Shown here piece after piece: positions 32,406-43,410 of a stretch of 64,000 nt of DNA (its first letter is position 1; each line of letters begins with the position of its first letter). The notes under the pieces are model-generated. The model searched no databases. It was not told the origin of the DNA and worked only from the letters and a program-made list of their open reading frames with translations. Both the position numbers and the translations under genes were made by a program. Location: contig JANAVB010009598.1 of assembly GCA_029216955.1 (NCBI GenBank), positions 24,594,703 to 24,658,702 of the forward strand. Reading direction: 5' to 3'. Source of the stretch: Iris pallida (Eukaryota > Streptophyta > Magnoliopsida > Asparagales > Iridaceae).

Positions 32406-35131
32406 TGTAACTCCACTTTTTCTAAATAATAAAATTGGGTATTTTTCCTATGATTTACATTACTTTTGATTTTTTAAAAATCATTAATTATCATTAATGA
32501 TTTTTAACTATTATTTCTAAAATCTTTTATTAAGATATTTTCCAAAAATTGAGGTTGGCTATATAATTTTCCTAAAATTTCTATTAATATATTGATTAAT
32601 TTAAATAAAGATTATTATTGACTTTCTTAAATAAATATTTTGTTTCCATTAAACTTTCCAAACCCATAACTCTTTTGGACCACCACAGCCCAAAGAAGTC
32701 ATCATATTTTACTTGAAATGCAACTCCTAAACACTCATTCTTCTCTCATCTTTCTCTAACGTTCAGAAGCTGGGGACGACGATAGAAGGAGAGCCGCGAA
32801 GGAGGAGACGAGCTCTAGAGACTTTCGATCCATCTCTACCGTTCGATCATAACAACCTCCTCTACCTCGACCCTCCGATCATAACGACTCCTACCGTTTC
32901 CTAACCGACTACTCCACCGATTGCCTGCCCGCCCAACAGCCTCGTCGCCTGCCCGCTTGACTGCGCAACCGCCTGCCGCTAGACCACTACCTATAAATTG
33001 ACCCCCAGTCCCCCTTCTTCTTTACCACACTTTAACCGACGAAGCCCTGCTCCATTCTCCACTCACATCCCAATGGCGACTGATTTTCCTTCTTCCTTCT
33101 GAATGCTATAAGCATGACCATGGCGAGCAAAGCTTCGAGTTCCTGGCCTTGGTGATGGCGCTGTGACGACAACGACTTGGCAAGAAGGCTATGAAGACTA
33201 GTGAGTAATTGACCTTCCATTCTTCCTTAGAATTCCTCTGTTATGATCTCCTTCTGATCTATGATTATTCTTCATCATAGAGGAATTTAGCTAGGAGTTT
33301 TTTCTATGGCGGACTAGCACCGGATCGAACGAGCCTTAGGGAATCGCCTTCGTCTTCCAGATCGCACCTTGTCCCTGGCAATCACTATCATCATTGGTGA
33401 GTTGTTCAATAGTGTTCTTTCGTTCTTCAATTCATCAGATTAGTGGTTTACTTGAGTCGTTCTTCCGAGACTTCAGAACCACGCGAAACCTTCACCGATC
33501 TGGAATATTGAGTTATAGCACTACCACATCTAGGAGCTTAGCAATTTCAGATTGGACTGGTAAGTATTCATTCTTTCTTAATTGAATCACTCCCTGATGG
33601 AATCTGTGTCAATAAATATTGAATTGGGTTTCGACGATGACAGTTCTCGTCTCGTCTTCTTCTTGGAGTTTGAATTAAGAATTGTGTCGGTGAGTTTTTG
33701 GAATAGATTCTTGTTAATTTCTCTAAATTTGGAGTCGATACCATTCGAATCGAACTCATGTTATTGTCTTATACATTTGGACAGAATGAAGAGATGGGTA
33801 GCTATTGTAGGAGGTTGCTAATAGAGTTTGGACTTAGAGTAAATATTTGGGTCAATTATAAGTGGTAAGTTTAGAAGATGGGATTAGTAATATTGTTGGA
33901 TTATGGTGGGTTGGTTAGAACATCGGGCTCATGGTTGTTACTTGGGCAGTATAAGTTATAAGGCCTATAAGGAATCATTCAGATTATATAGGACCTTTGG
34001 GTTGGTCTCTTTAACAATAAATTGTATTGAGTTAAGAACCTATAGAGTTTGGATTAGTGCTATTGTAGGAAATTTTATACTTGGACTGACTTTTGTTTAG
34101 ACTAATAATCTTGAGTGGGTTAAGTTAGGTCAACCAGTAGGACAGTTTAGAATGGAGTTATTAGGTTTAATAGGAATTCTTTTAGAATAATTCAAAAACT
34201 CTAATTTTTCTAATTCTAGGTGATCTAGAAGACTTGGACGAAATACTGGAAAATAGGCAAGTATATATACTCAGTATTACCATCATTGCATGCATTGCAC
34301 ACACATTATCTAGTTTTATTCTTACACTTGTTCCCGATTGATTGCATTGTTTCTTGTGTCAGGTGGGGGACGTTCTAAGACATGTGATTGACTAATATTG
34401 GACAAATATTTCCTGATAGCATACATTGTATGCCTGATGTCCATTATATGCGTGACTGATAGCATTATCGTCAAACATGCCTGATTATTGTGTGACTGAT
34501 AGCATTGTCGTTAGCCATGCCTGATTATTGCGTGACTGATAACATTGTCGTCAGATATGCCTGATTATTGATTGACTGATAGCATATTCTATATGCCTGA
34601 TTACGTATTAGTCCCCATATTTTGATAACTTCTAATTGCACATGTACACATAGCTAGTACATACTTTATATTCATATTGCTTCTCTATCTTTTAGTTCTG
34701 TTTGCTATACTGTTCCATTGATCTTCCATGGTGAGTTTTATTGAATTACATTGTGCTTTGCTCCATTCTGACTAGACTGTTGATTATAGGTGAGATTGAT
34801 CCCATGGACTGTCATGGCTAGCAGCGAAGCTCACTCCGGATATTGATATATAGATTCATGTATAGGAGATTGATTGAATGTATTCGAGTTCATGTTGTAT
34901 ATGTTGCTAGATAGTTTTATCTTTTACCGGCTTTGTAACCAGTCATTCATATATAAGTTGTAATAATTGTATAGTGGATTGCTGTGATGGTTAGTATAAA
35001 TTTCGAGATTAGATGCTGTGATGAGATTATTTTTGTTATTGATGACTAGACGGCTCACTACCGCTGTCAACAATAGTGTAGGCCGGGAATGCATCGACCC
35101 TTACCCGATTATTCATGAGCGGGGTGTGGCA
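32406..35131 (+). repeat. D 3' LTR
   Basis: 2726 bp, TGTAACTCC...GTGTGGCA. TATAAATTG at 32992-33000. About 500 bp present in the 5' LTR is missing at 33775. The 40-bp tandem repeat has about four units (34447-34595). The flank GTGAC (35132-35136) matches GTAAC at 5156-5160 at four of five bases. Confidence 0.82.
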
Positions 35132-36022
35132 GTGACGACTGCTCTACCGAATCAAGACATCGTACCATCGTCGAGTTCTACCATCCGCCCGGCTCATATG
35201 GGAATCCCGATGGCTCCCCCTATGACGCCTCAAGCATTAGCCGATACGGACGAGTACATGAAGTTTCTCGTTGAGGCTGTGTATAAGATGTCAAGGAGGG
35301 GGGTATCTGCCGCGCTGGAGGAAGGCCGGAGTTTTGTGACATACAGGGCAATGGTGATCTCGCAAATAGGCTTGATTCGGTCTCACCAGGGCCATGATCA
35401 AATAGGTAAGATCCTGGAGGCATCAATTATCGACCTTGATCACCCTCTCATTGAGCTTCAAAGCATCCGGCGAAATGATCTCTCCGCTCTGATAGAGGCA
35501 GAGCAGGATAGGCTGGCGGCCGAGGCTGAATCAGTTTACTTAGCCAGTCTGGCCGTCTTGGAGCAGAGTTTGGCTGACGCGAAGACCAAGGAGCAAGAAC
35601 TTACGTTAGCTATAGAGGACCGAGCCAGTCTATCGGAGTCTTTGGATGCCCGTGTGGTAGAGATTGACGCCAAGATCCGCTTGCTCCAAGAACAACGGGC
35701 TCAACTCCTGACGGATTCTGAACGAGCGACGACTGAACATATCGCACTTAAGAACGAGGCAGCGGAGTTCACTCGTCATGTGGCTAATTTGTTCCCTAAG
35801 AAGAAGGAGTTGGACACCAAGCATGCAGCTTACATCGCCTCTGAAGACAAGGAAGCGATGTGTCGCAAAGCTGAACATCGGGTTCCGGTGACTGTTGAAT
35901 CTAGGACGGAGACTTTGAAGCATCATATTGATAAGCTGAATACTAACCCAAAGCTTCGTCCTTCTTTGTGCTTTTTGTTTATTTTGCTTCTTCTGAGATG
36001 TAGTCCTTTTTCTCCTATTTGA
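35132..36022 (+). pseudogene. B antisense PMD gene, C-terminal coiled-coil exon
   Basis: Resumes the gene broken at 5160. The reading frame continues to a stop at 36022 and encodes a Ser/Pro-rich linker, a helical segment (EYMKFLVEAVYKMSRRG) and about 150 residues of charged coiled coil (LIEAEQDRLAAEAES, EQSLADAKTKEQELTLAIED, DAKIRLLQEQRAQLL). The C-terminus is hydrophobic and may be out of frame. AAATAAATAAAG at 36027 is a plausible poly(A) signal. Homologous to A 15946-16674 on the other strand. The start codon seen in this stretch lies in D and is not used. Confidence 0.7.
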
Positions 36023-36049
36023 TAAAATAAATAAAGAACTTTTGTTTGT

Positions 36050-36500
36050 CCATTTATCATAAACTTATGTGATATTTGGTGGACTTAGCATCTTTGGCGC
36101 AGCTTGGTACTAGGTACAGATGATAAGTTAAAAAAGTAAACCAACACGTTTACTCAGAGATAATGTGGACACGGTAAACGTGGGGTTTGTGGTAGAGTTT
36201 TCTTACTCAGAGGTGATGTGGAATTAGTAAGAATAAACTGTGTGGGATATAAAGAACAACTCAGAGATAATATGTACATGGATGTTCTATGGGTAGAATG
36301 TAACAAAGTAGGGGTTGTTGAATGAGGATGTTAGCTCAAAAATAATATGGACATGGTAAACATCCAATTTAGTGTCATCTTACTGAGAGATAAGATTAAG
36401 CTCTATGGGGATGTAGGGAAACAACTCCGAGGTGATATGGACTTGGATGTTTTCTATGGAAAAATAATTAGGTAATGTCCTAGAGTTGCTGAATTTGAAG
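36050..36500 (-). repeat. B convergence-motif repeats
   Basis: Five or six imperfect copies of ACTCAGAGATAATGTGGACA (plus strand) at 36152, 36204, 36259, 36335 and 36424, with a fragment at 36382. The spacing is 50-90 bp. On the minus strand these read TGTCCACATTATCTCTGAGT, the motif of A 15445-16826. They lie between the integrase stop (36539) and the antisense gene end. Confidence 0.7.
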
Positions 36501-36538
36501 ATTTTTGCTAAAGATGTGGAAGTATATGTCGAAGGGCT

Positions 36539-37900
36539 TCAAGCATAGTACTTCTTTAGGAACTTGCCATTGATTTGTATCATGAACAAGTCCCCGTTAG
36601 GCTTTGCGAGCCGGTACACACCATTGGAATACACCGTCTCAACTATGAAAGGGCCTTCCCATTTAGGTTTGAAATTCCTTGATATTTTACGAGTCATTAC
36701 CATTGGCCTCCTGACTGATAGGACAACGTCGCCCACTTGGAAAGTTCTTTATTTGACTTTCTTGTTGAAAGCCTCAGAGATGCGAGCCTGATAGAGCTCA
36801 ATGCGTTGTTGAGCCAAAAGGTATTTTTCGTCTAGCCCCTCTAATTCTTGTCTTCCTCCGTCAACTGGTTTGTGATGGCCACTCTTAGCAAGGGGACCTG
36901 GATTTTGAGAGGAAGTACAACCTCGCTTCCGTATACCAGAAAAAACGGTGTATTACCCGTCAGAGCCCGGACTGTTGTGCGGTAGGCCTAGAGGCATTCG
37001 TCCAACTTCTCGTCCCAGTCGTGTTTGTTAGACGAACGCCTTTCTTGAAGAGTTTGACGATTGTTTTATTGAAAGCTTCAGCCAATCCATTCGCCGTCGA
37101 ATTGTAAGCAGTCAATGCCACATTTTGAATGCGATTTTTATCACAGAATCTGCTAAACGCATATCTTATGAATTATGGACCATTATCGTGGATGATCCTC
37201 CGAGGTACCCCAAAATGGTAGATGACGTGAAGCTTGATGAAGCTGATCACCTTCGAGCTCTTTATCTCTGACAGAGGTACTACTTCCGCCCACTTAGAGA
37301 AGTAATCGATGATGACCAAAATAAAATGACATCCTCTGGATGATGGGGGGGTAATCGGTCCAACTATGTCCATACCCAGGCTTCAAATGGCTAGGAGGCG
37401 ACCGTAGGGTGTAAGAACTCCGAAGGTCGATGGATGAAATCAGTGTACAGCTGACACGCTCGACATTTCTTGGCGTACTCGACAGCGACGCCATCATGGT
37501 AGGCCAGTAATAACCCATGTGTCAGAGTCGGTCTTGTAGCTTAGTACCGGGTTGATGAGCCCCGCAGGCACCATCGTGGGCCTCTCGAAGAGCTTCGATC
37601 GCCTCCTCATTTGATAGGCATCGGAGGAGAAGTCCGTCGTATGAGCGACGATATAGCATTTTGGTAGCTGTATCGTAATGAAATCGGAGAGAGCGCCTTT
37701 TGACAGACACAACTTCCTTCGGGTCATCTGGGAGGATCCCGTAGGCTGCGAAGTCTATAAACGAAAATCGCCAGTCCTTGACGTTGATACCGACATTTGC
37801 TGGCATGGTATGGTTTAGACACATGCATAGATTGTTTTTGGGGTACACCAATCCCGGCCAATCACCGTAATAAAGTGTTGGGTCCCAAGAGGTGCTTCCA
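36539..37900 (-). pseudogene. B integrase
   Basis: On the minus strand: a pre-integrase region (37522-37851; KMLYRRSYDGLLLRCLS, AHDGACGAHQPG), a zinc-binding remnant (near 37460), then the catalytic core GMDIVGPITPPSSRGCHF (37373), RIIHDNGP and NGLAEAFNKTIVKLF (Glu, near 37080), and the tail VGDVVLSVRRPMV ending NGKFLKKYYA with stop at 36539. The D-D-E residues are visible. Frameshifts at about 36900, 37170 and 37520. Confidence 0.85.
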
Positions 37901-38470
37901 AAGAGGCGACAAGGCCAGCCAGAGCGTCGGCTTCTAGATTTTGTAGCCGAGGTACATGTTATATGAAGAACTTGGTGAAGGTTGAGATGATGTTCAAGGC
38001 TGCTTTATAGTAGGGAATCAAGTCTTCGTGGCGGACTTCATATTGTCCTCGAACTTGGTTGACAGTGAGTTTCGAATCGTCATAGGACTCGAGACATTCA
38101 ACCCCCAGTTGTCTTGCCAATTGGAGTCCCATAATGAGGGTATTGTATTTTGCCATATTGTTGGAGCATGGCTCTGTGAGGTAATAGGCACGCTGGATGA
38201 CAAGGTTGTCTGGAGAGACCAAGACTACCCCCACTCCTGCGATGATCAGACCCTTGGGGCCTATTCTTGAAGCATCGTCTAAGAACATCCGCCATACGGA
38301 GTTTTTTTTTGCAATGTTGGATTCCAGCACCTCATCTGAAATATCCTCATAGAGTTTGGTTGATTCTGGTATTGGGTGTGCAACTAAGAAGTCAGCTAGC
38401 GTCTAGCCCTTGATAGCTTTTGTGGAACAAAAACCATATCATATGGTGATAGCAGGATTGCCCATGTAGC
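37901..38470 (-). pseudogene. B archaeal-type RNase H
   Basis: WRMFLDDASRIGPKG, GVGVVLVSPDNLVIQRAYYL, CSNNMAKYNTLIMGLQL and SYDDSKLTVNQVRGQYEV on the minus strand follow the archaeal-type RNase H pattern, though the usual Glu in NNxAEY is Lys. Element C interrupts it at 38470; the upstream part of the polyprotein resumes at 61239. Confidence 0.82.
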
Positions 38471-39477
38471 TGTTTGCAAGAACAAAAAGATTACAATTGA
38501 TTTCTAGGGAAGTACAACTATAGGAATCTGATCAGAAGACGATCACTTTATCCCTTGGATAATGTGATATCGAAGACACAAGCCTACAGAGGATGCAAAA
38601 ATACTTTAGCAGAAGATTATGATCATTCTTGATGCTTTGAGATTGATTTGAAACTCTATTTATAGAGTTCTTGAAATAACTGTTTAGCAGTTATTCTGGG
38701 TTGCACGCATTTCAGGTTGTGCACCTCCAGTTCACTTGCACGAACGGTTGCACTAACTGTTGTGGACGCGTGGCATTGTTTCATTGAGATACGCATGGTC
38801 GTGGGCAGTATAGTGGGTACGTTCTGCGAAGTTAGTGGCTTGCGCGCCATGTCACTCTGTTCTGAACACTGTTTGATAACCTTGTGCGAGCTTCATCAGG
38901 TTGCGCGTGGCGCAATGTAGCAACCTGCACGAGAGGTTGCACCAACTGCTGTGGACGCGTGGCATCATTTGATTGAGATGCGCATGGTCGTAGATAGTGT
39001 AGTGGGCACACTCTGCGAAGTTGGTGGCATGCGTGCCACGTCACCCTGCTTTAAAATTAGAGTTGATCAAGTGGCGCCAACTAGCCAGGTTGTAGATGGG
39101 CGCAACTCAACAACTGGCACCTTTGACTAGATCTTCTGTGCTGTACTGATTAATTCTCGTGCGACACAATGGCTTGCGCGAACCAGCTGTCAGCATTAAT
39201 TACATGCTGACAAAATCTTCTCGAGTGCCGCGTTGTACGAGATTCGAATAGATTTTCCTTAATCTCCGTGCTGTCAGCTGTCAGGCAATGATGATACCGT
39301 TACAGCTTCTCGAGGAAGTGTGCCACGTGACGCTCGCACAACCTAACTCCTGCACAACCAGATGTTTATGCAACTTGATGCTGCACAACTTGATGGTTTG
39401 GCACAATGTAATGATTTGGCGCCATCTGATGATCGAACACTTTAATAGGTGGCACAGCTTAATTTTTAGCCTCTGCA
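38471..39477 (-). repeat. C 3' LTR
   Basis: 1007 bp; on the minus strand TGCAGAGGC...TTGCAAACA. TATA box CTATAAATAG at 38665-38656. Rich in GCGC-type words (GGTTGCAC, GCGCGCCA, GCACAACTTGATGG). About 46 bp shorter than its partner, chiefly through an indel near the U5 end. Confidence 0.9.
38656..38665 (-). promoter_or_regulatory. TATA box of C LTR
   Basis: Minus-strand CTATAAATAG; the 5' LTR copy at 60403-60412 is mutated to CCATAAATAG. Confidence 0.55.
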
Positions 39478-39480
39478 AGA

Positions 39481-39491
39481 CCCCCTTCAAA
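39481..39491 (-). other. C polypurine tract
   Basis: Minus-strand TTTGAAGGGGG followed by TCT and the LTR start, as in A. Confidence 0.75.
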
Positions 39492-39633
39492 TTTTTCAAA
39501 ACTTGAAAATACTTCAAAGTTTTGAAATACATTGAATTATGCTAGTTTTGTTTGGATTGCGCTAGTTAATGTCTGTGTTGCACCAGTCAACTCGAGCCCG
39601 ATTCTTCAGTATGGATTGCATAACTGTTTGGGC

Positions 39634-39642
39634 TATAAATAG
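39634..39642 (+). promoter_or_regulatory. TATA box of C antisense gene
   Basis: TATAAATAG, 143 bp before the ATG at 39777, followed by a CT-rich leader. Third instance of this promoter layout after A and B. Confidence 0.6.
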
Positions 39643-39776
39643 TCGTATACTCTGTGCCTTTCATTTTTCACTAATGTGACTTTCTCGAAACCCTACCTCC
39701 TTCTCTTCTTTATGATCTCCTTTGTCCACTTTGTCTCTTCTTCTTCCCGATTCAGAATCTTCTTCGACAAACCCTA

Positions 39777-40970
39777 ATGGCGCCTAGGAGATCAATGTTA
39801 AGAAAGAAAAGGGCTTCACCGAGCCTGCATCTCGTGCTCCATCATGCAAAACGCAACGACGTGTGCATCAATACATTTCGTCTTCGTCATAATAAGAGAT
39901 TGTTAACCCGACCATGGAAGGTAAGCACTTGATCATAAATCCGATCATCGATCACCCAATTTAGGGTTTGGCCGGCTCCTGACGTCATGTACCACTCTTT
40001 TTAGAGTGGGGCTCAACTCATAACTTGTGCCTCCCTTTTTAGGGCTTGGTTATTGTCGACCTATGTTGCACGACGCTTCAAAATTTGTGTTGTATTTTGG
40101 GCACAATTTTGACGCATTGTGCGACAAGATGTGGCATAACATGATTGTTGCACAACCTGATGGCTGCGCATGCTGAGTGCGGCACAATGTGAGTGTCGCG
40201 CAACCTGACTAAAAAGAGTACTAAATACTCGGTTCATTCCCAACAATGAACATATTTATGGGGCACTCTTTTTTTTTAAACGTTTGTGAGCTTTGTTGTG
40301 TTACTGTCTTGATATATGCCGCACTTTTTCGGTTCTGACAACATCAACTTTCGAATACCACGAGGTGTTTTTCCTGAAATATATGCCTATAGACGCGCAT
40401 AACGTTTCAGCTTCAATTGCACATGAATAGTTGCAATAAGAAAAGGACATTTATTGTATTCTCTTCTTCTTTCTGATGTTTGCAGGGGACCAACTGACGA
40501 AAATTCCTAAGACCAGCATCTGTGATCTTGGATGCTATAAAGTTGAACCACTTTGACACACACATTAGAGAGCTCAGAACTCTTCATGCTTAAAAGGGCT
40601 TCCTCGAGATGGTAGGAAGGGCCTTTATACATGAGAGTTGGACGGTGCAGACGACTCTAACCCAAGTATTTGGCCAGAAGAGTTCCTTTTACGGCAGAAC
40701 AAAACTAGGAATTGTATCACAAGGAAGGATGAGCATATTCCTATCTCTGCCCGTGCTGACAACAACATATTCTCTGGTCTTTCTGAGAGAGAAGACCAGA
40801 TGTGATTCCATTATCTTGCTTGTTGCTTCAGGTCAAGACGACAAGGAACTGGCACCAACAAGAAGATCCAAAGATGTAATAGACCTTTATTTGTTAAATT
40901 TAGAATGAAAATTCGAGATGTAATAGATTTTTATTAAGATGTATCTATGTTTTTAAAGAAGGAATAAAGA
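39777..40970 (+). pseudogene. C antisense gene (two exons)
   Basis: Exon 1 starts MAPRRSML at 39777 and runs to a GTAAGC donor at 39921. The acceptor TGTTTGCAG ends at 40485, giving a 565-nt intron. Exon 2 includes HFDTHIRELRTLHA and FIHESWTVQTTL and a frame to 40908; an AATAAAG signal lies at about 40965. Homologous to the A antisense gene (27655-27061 plus 17513-17060). Stops (for example 40590) and frameshifts show decay. No plant mobile domain seen; family unrecognised. Confidence 0.55.
40055..40215 (+). repeat. GCGC-motif cluster in C antisense intron
   Basis: Words such as GTTGCACAACCTGATGG, CGCGCAACCTGAC and GCGACAAGATGTGGC recur. The C LTR has GCGCAACCTGATGC (61115) and GCACAACTTGATGG (39382), so the motif is shared between LTR and antisense intron. 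Confidence 0.5.
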
Positions 40971-40974
40971 ATAA

Positions 40975-41465
40975 TTTTTCTTCTTTATGATTTGATTTGA
41001 TGTGATGATATAGAAAATAGAATCCAGAGGTAATGTGGACCTGAACTCATTTCTCTATAAATGATCTTCAAGTCCGCTGGGACTTAAAGACAGAATATCG
41101 TGTCTAAAAAGACAATATCTGTGATAATACAGATTTATCATAAAGAAAATACATCTTTTAAAATAGCTGGGTTTCAAAAGATGGAATTGATGATTTGGAT
41201 AGACTCCACGGAGGATTTTGAGTATTTATTATCTTGTGGCTTTATTTACGAAAAAGTAAATAAACGATAATAAATGTAGGCCCATTCACGAAATGAAGTA
41301 GAGATGAAAAGACTGATGAATAAGCATGCCTTTTCAAGGAAAGGTCGCTTCAGTTCTTGAGATAGACAATAAACGGAGACCTATTCAGAAGAACTGAAAT
41401 GAAAGAACACGCATTTTCGAAGAAAGGTTGCTTTGGTTCTCGAGACAGAATGTTTGGCTTTTCCG
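40975..41465 (+). other. C region between the two plus-strand ORFs
   Basis: Non-coding. One copy of the convergence motif (CCAGAGGTAATGTGGACC, 41024) and a ~75-bp duplication (CATGCCTTTTCAAGGAAAGG at 41326 against CACGCATTTTCGAAGAAAGG near 41407). Confidence 0.5.
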
Positions 41466-41467
41466 TC

Positions 41468-41786
41468 TATAAATAGTGTGGAACTTTTCTGAGAGCATCA
41501 TTCATCCCTTTTCTCTCATTTACAAATGTCTTCAGAAGATATGCCTAAGGAGACGGAAGTCATCCCGAAAATTGAAACTGCTCTCGACACTCCTTCCGAC
41601 GAGCCTCCGCCACCTACTCAGCCAGAAGTCGAAGAAAGCTCGGTTGTCCCTGGACTGAAGCAGGACATTCTCGCCAAACTAGTGGAGCCTAGGAGTACTG
41701 CTGAGGAAGAAGCTCTGAGAAATAACATGAATAGTTTGGCCAGTGATATAATGTCTCATCTTTTGAACATCAAACATCAAAGCTAG
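41468..41786 (+). pseudogene. Second plus-strand ORF of C with TATA box, fused to antisense RNase H
   Basis: TATAAATAG at 41468 precedes ATG 41526 and an 86-codon frame (MSSEDMPKETEVIPKIETAL..., acidic, Pro-rich). Its last ~17 codons (from about 41735) are the reverse complement of RNase H codons (GQTIHVIS on the minus strand), so the true ORF was truncated by the deletion that removed the archaeal RNase H and integrase. No family recognised. Confidence 0.4.
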
Positions 41787-43410
41787 ACATTCTTTTTTCC
41801 ACTGGAGTGTATCGATGCTCAGCTCCAATCATTGTACAGCTAAGGTAATAGATAGCCTGTTCATGACCTTCTTTATTCTTTTGAGCTAATAAAGCACCTA
41901 GGGAATGGTCCATTGCTCGAACATACATCAGGAAGGGTATTATTGACATTGGAGGCACTAGAACTGGAGGGTTCATCAAATACCGCTTTATGTCTTCAAA
42001 TGCTTGTTGACATTCTTCAGTCCAAATAAAAGACACACATTTCTTCATGAGTTGAGTGAATGGTCTACAGCGTCCAGAGAGATTTGAGATGAATATCCTG
42101 ATATACGTAAAGCCGTCACTGGAATCCTCGTAGCTCTTTTCGGTTGCGTGGAGGATGTATCTCTTGAATGGCTTTGATTTTCTCAGGGTCAACGTATATA
42201 CCTTTAGAGTTAATAACGAATCCAAGAAATTTGCCACTAGAGACTCCCAGGAATGACTTGGTACGATTTATCTTGAGTTGATGCTGGTGCATTAGATCGA
42301 AAATAGTTTTCAAGTCTTGAATGTGGTCTTCTCTTAGACGACTTTTGACAGCAATATCATCAACATAATATTCAAGAGTCTTTCATAAATGATCACGAAA
42401 GATGGTACTCATGGCCCGCTGATAAGTTGCACCAGCATTCTTAAGACCAAACGGCATGACAGTGTGGTAATAGACTCCAAGAGAGGTGCAAAAAGATGTA
42501 TGTTTCTCATCTTCTGGATGCATCTTGATTTGTTTATATCCTGAGAATCCATCCATAAAGAAAATACGTTCAAATTCGCAAGTATTGTCGATCATGACAT
42601 CAGTGATTGGAAGAGGGAATTCGTCTTTGGGACAAGCTTCATTAAGGTCTCTGAAGTCGATGCAGACCTGGACTTTCCCTGTTTTCTTCAAAACTGGGAC
42701 AACATTAGCCACCCAGTCTGGATGTTGCTCTTCTCTGACGAAACTGTAGGCGATGAGTTTCTTGACTTTAGCTTCTATGGCATCCATCATGTCGGGTCGA
42801 AACCGACGTTGTTGCTGTTTGACTGGCTTCGCATTCGGCAGAATATTGAGCTTGTGGGTAGCGATCTGAGGATCCAATCCTGACATGTCTTCATAGTTCC
42901 AAGCGAATACATCAAAGTATTCCCTAATGAGTTGGATCAAATCCTGTTTATCCGCTTTAGGAAGACTTTTGCTGACAAATATTGGTTTTGGGGAAGTTTC
43001 ATCTCCACCATTGACTTGAACCAATCGATCTTCTGTAGTTGGCTCACGTTGTTCAAAGCGAAGCTCCCATTGAATATCCATCCTTTGTGTCCATGAATCA
43101 GATTCAGAGACTTCGGCAAAGTCTCCGTCATCTTTCGAGAACTCGACAGTTACCATATTGAAAGATAGAGTCACGCGATGGACGTGCCCAACACTGGTGT
43201 CTGAATCCCATGAGATAGAATCAGAAGAGTTAGATCGTTCTTCTTTATCAGATTCGGAGGCTTCTGGAGTCGGAATTGGTGAAGTATAACCTAATCTCCG
43301 CTTCGTTTTGCTATAGTATCGTTGTGATTTTTCTTTTGGAGCAGGAATACGAATAGGAGTTCGCCTTCCTTTGCCGCCATTAAGACCAGCTTTAAAATTA
43401 TAGCCCATCT
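41735..43410 (-). pseudogene. C reverse transcriptase and truncated gypsy RNase H
   Basis: A long frame, 43408-42383, covers the linker (GYNFKAGLNGGKGRR, FDVFAWNYEDMSGLDPQ) and RT palm: CIDFRDLNEACPKDEFPLP, FMDGFSGYKQIKM, FGLKNAGATYQRAM. After a TAA near 42383 comes YYVDDIAVKSRL (42350), the catalytic pair. RNase H (about 42100-41735) has HSLGALLAQKNKEGHEQAIYY and a one-base shift in an A-run at about 41797, and breaks off after QTIHVIS near 41735. Confidence 0.88.

Larger units (their letters stand above)
5161..35131 (+). mobile_element. Element D: long-LTR non-autonomous retrotransposon (LARD-like)
   Basis: The LTRs are 5161-6813 plus 28842-30343 (split by A) and 32406-35131. Near-target duplications flank it: GTAAC at 5156-5160 and GTGAC at 35132-35136. 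The interior (30344-32405) has no coding potential. A purine tract, AAGGTGGGTAGAT, sits directly before the second LTR and fixes the plus orientation. The tract and the preceding GAGGACAAATTTTTT match the end of chromovirus E, so D is probably a Tekay-derived element mobilised by proteins made elsewhere. Confidence 0.8.

Noticed and set aside
35018..35131. N-terminal part of the plus-strand frame ending at 36022
   Set aside because: These codons lie in the D LTR; the homologous protein region starts only after the target duplication at 35132.
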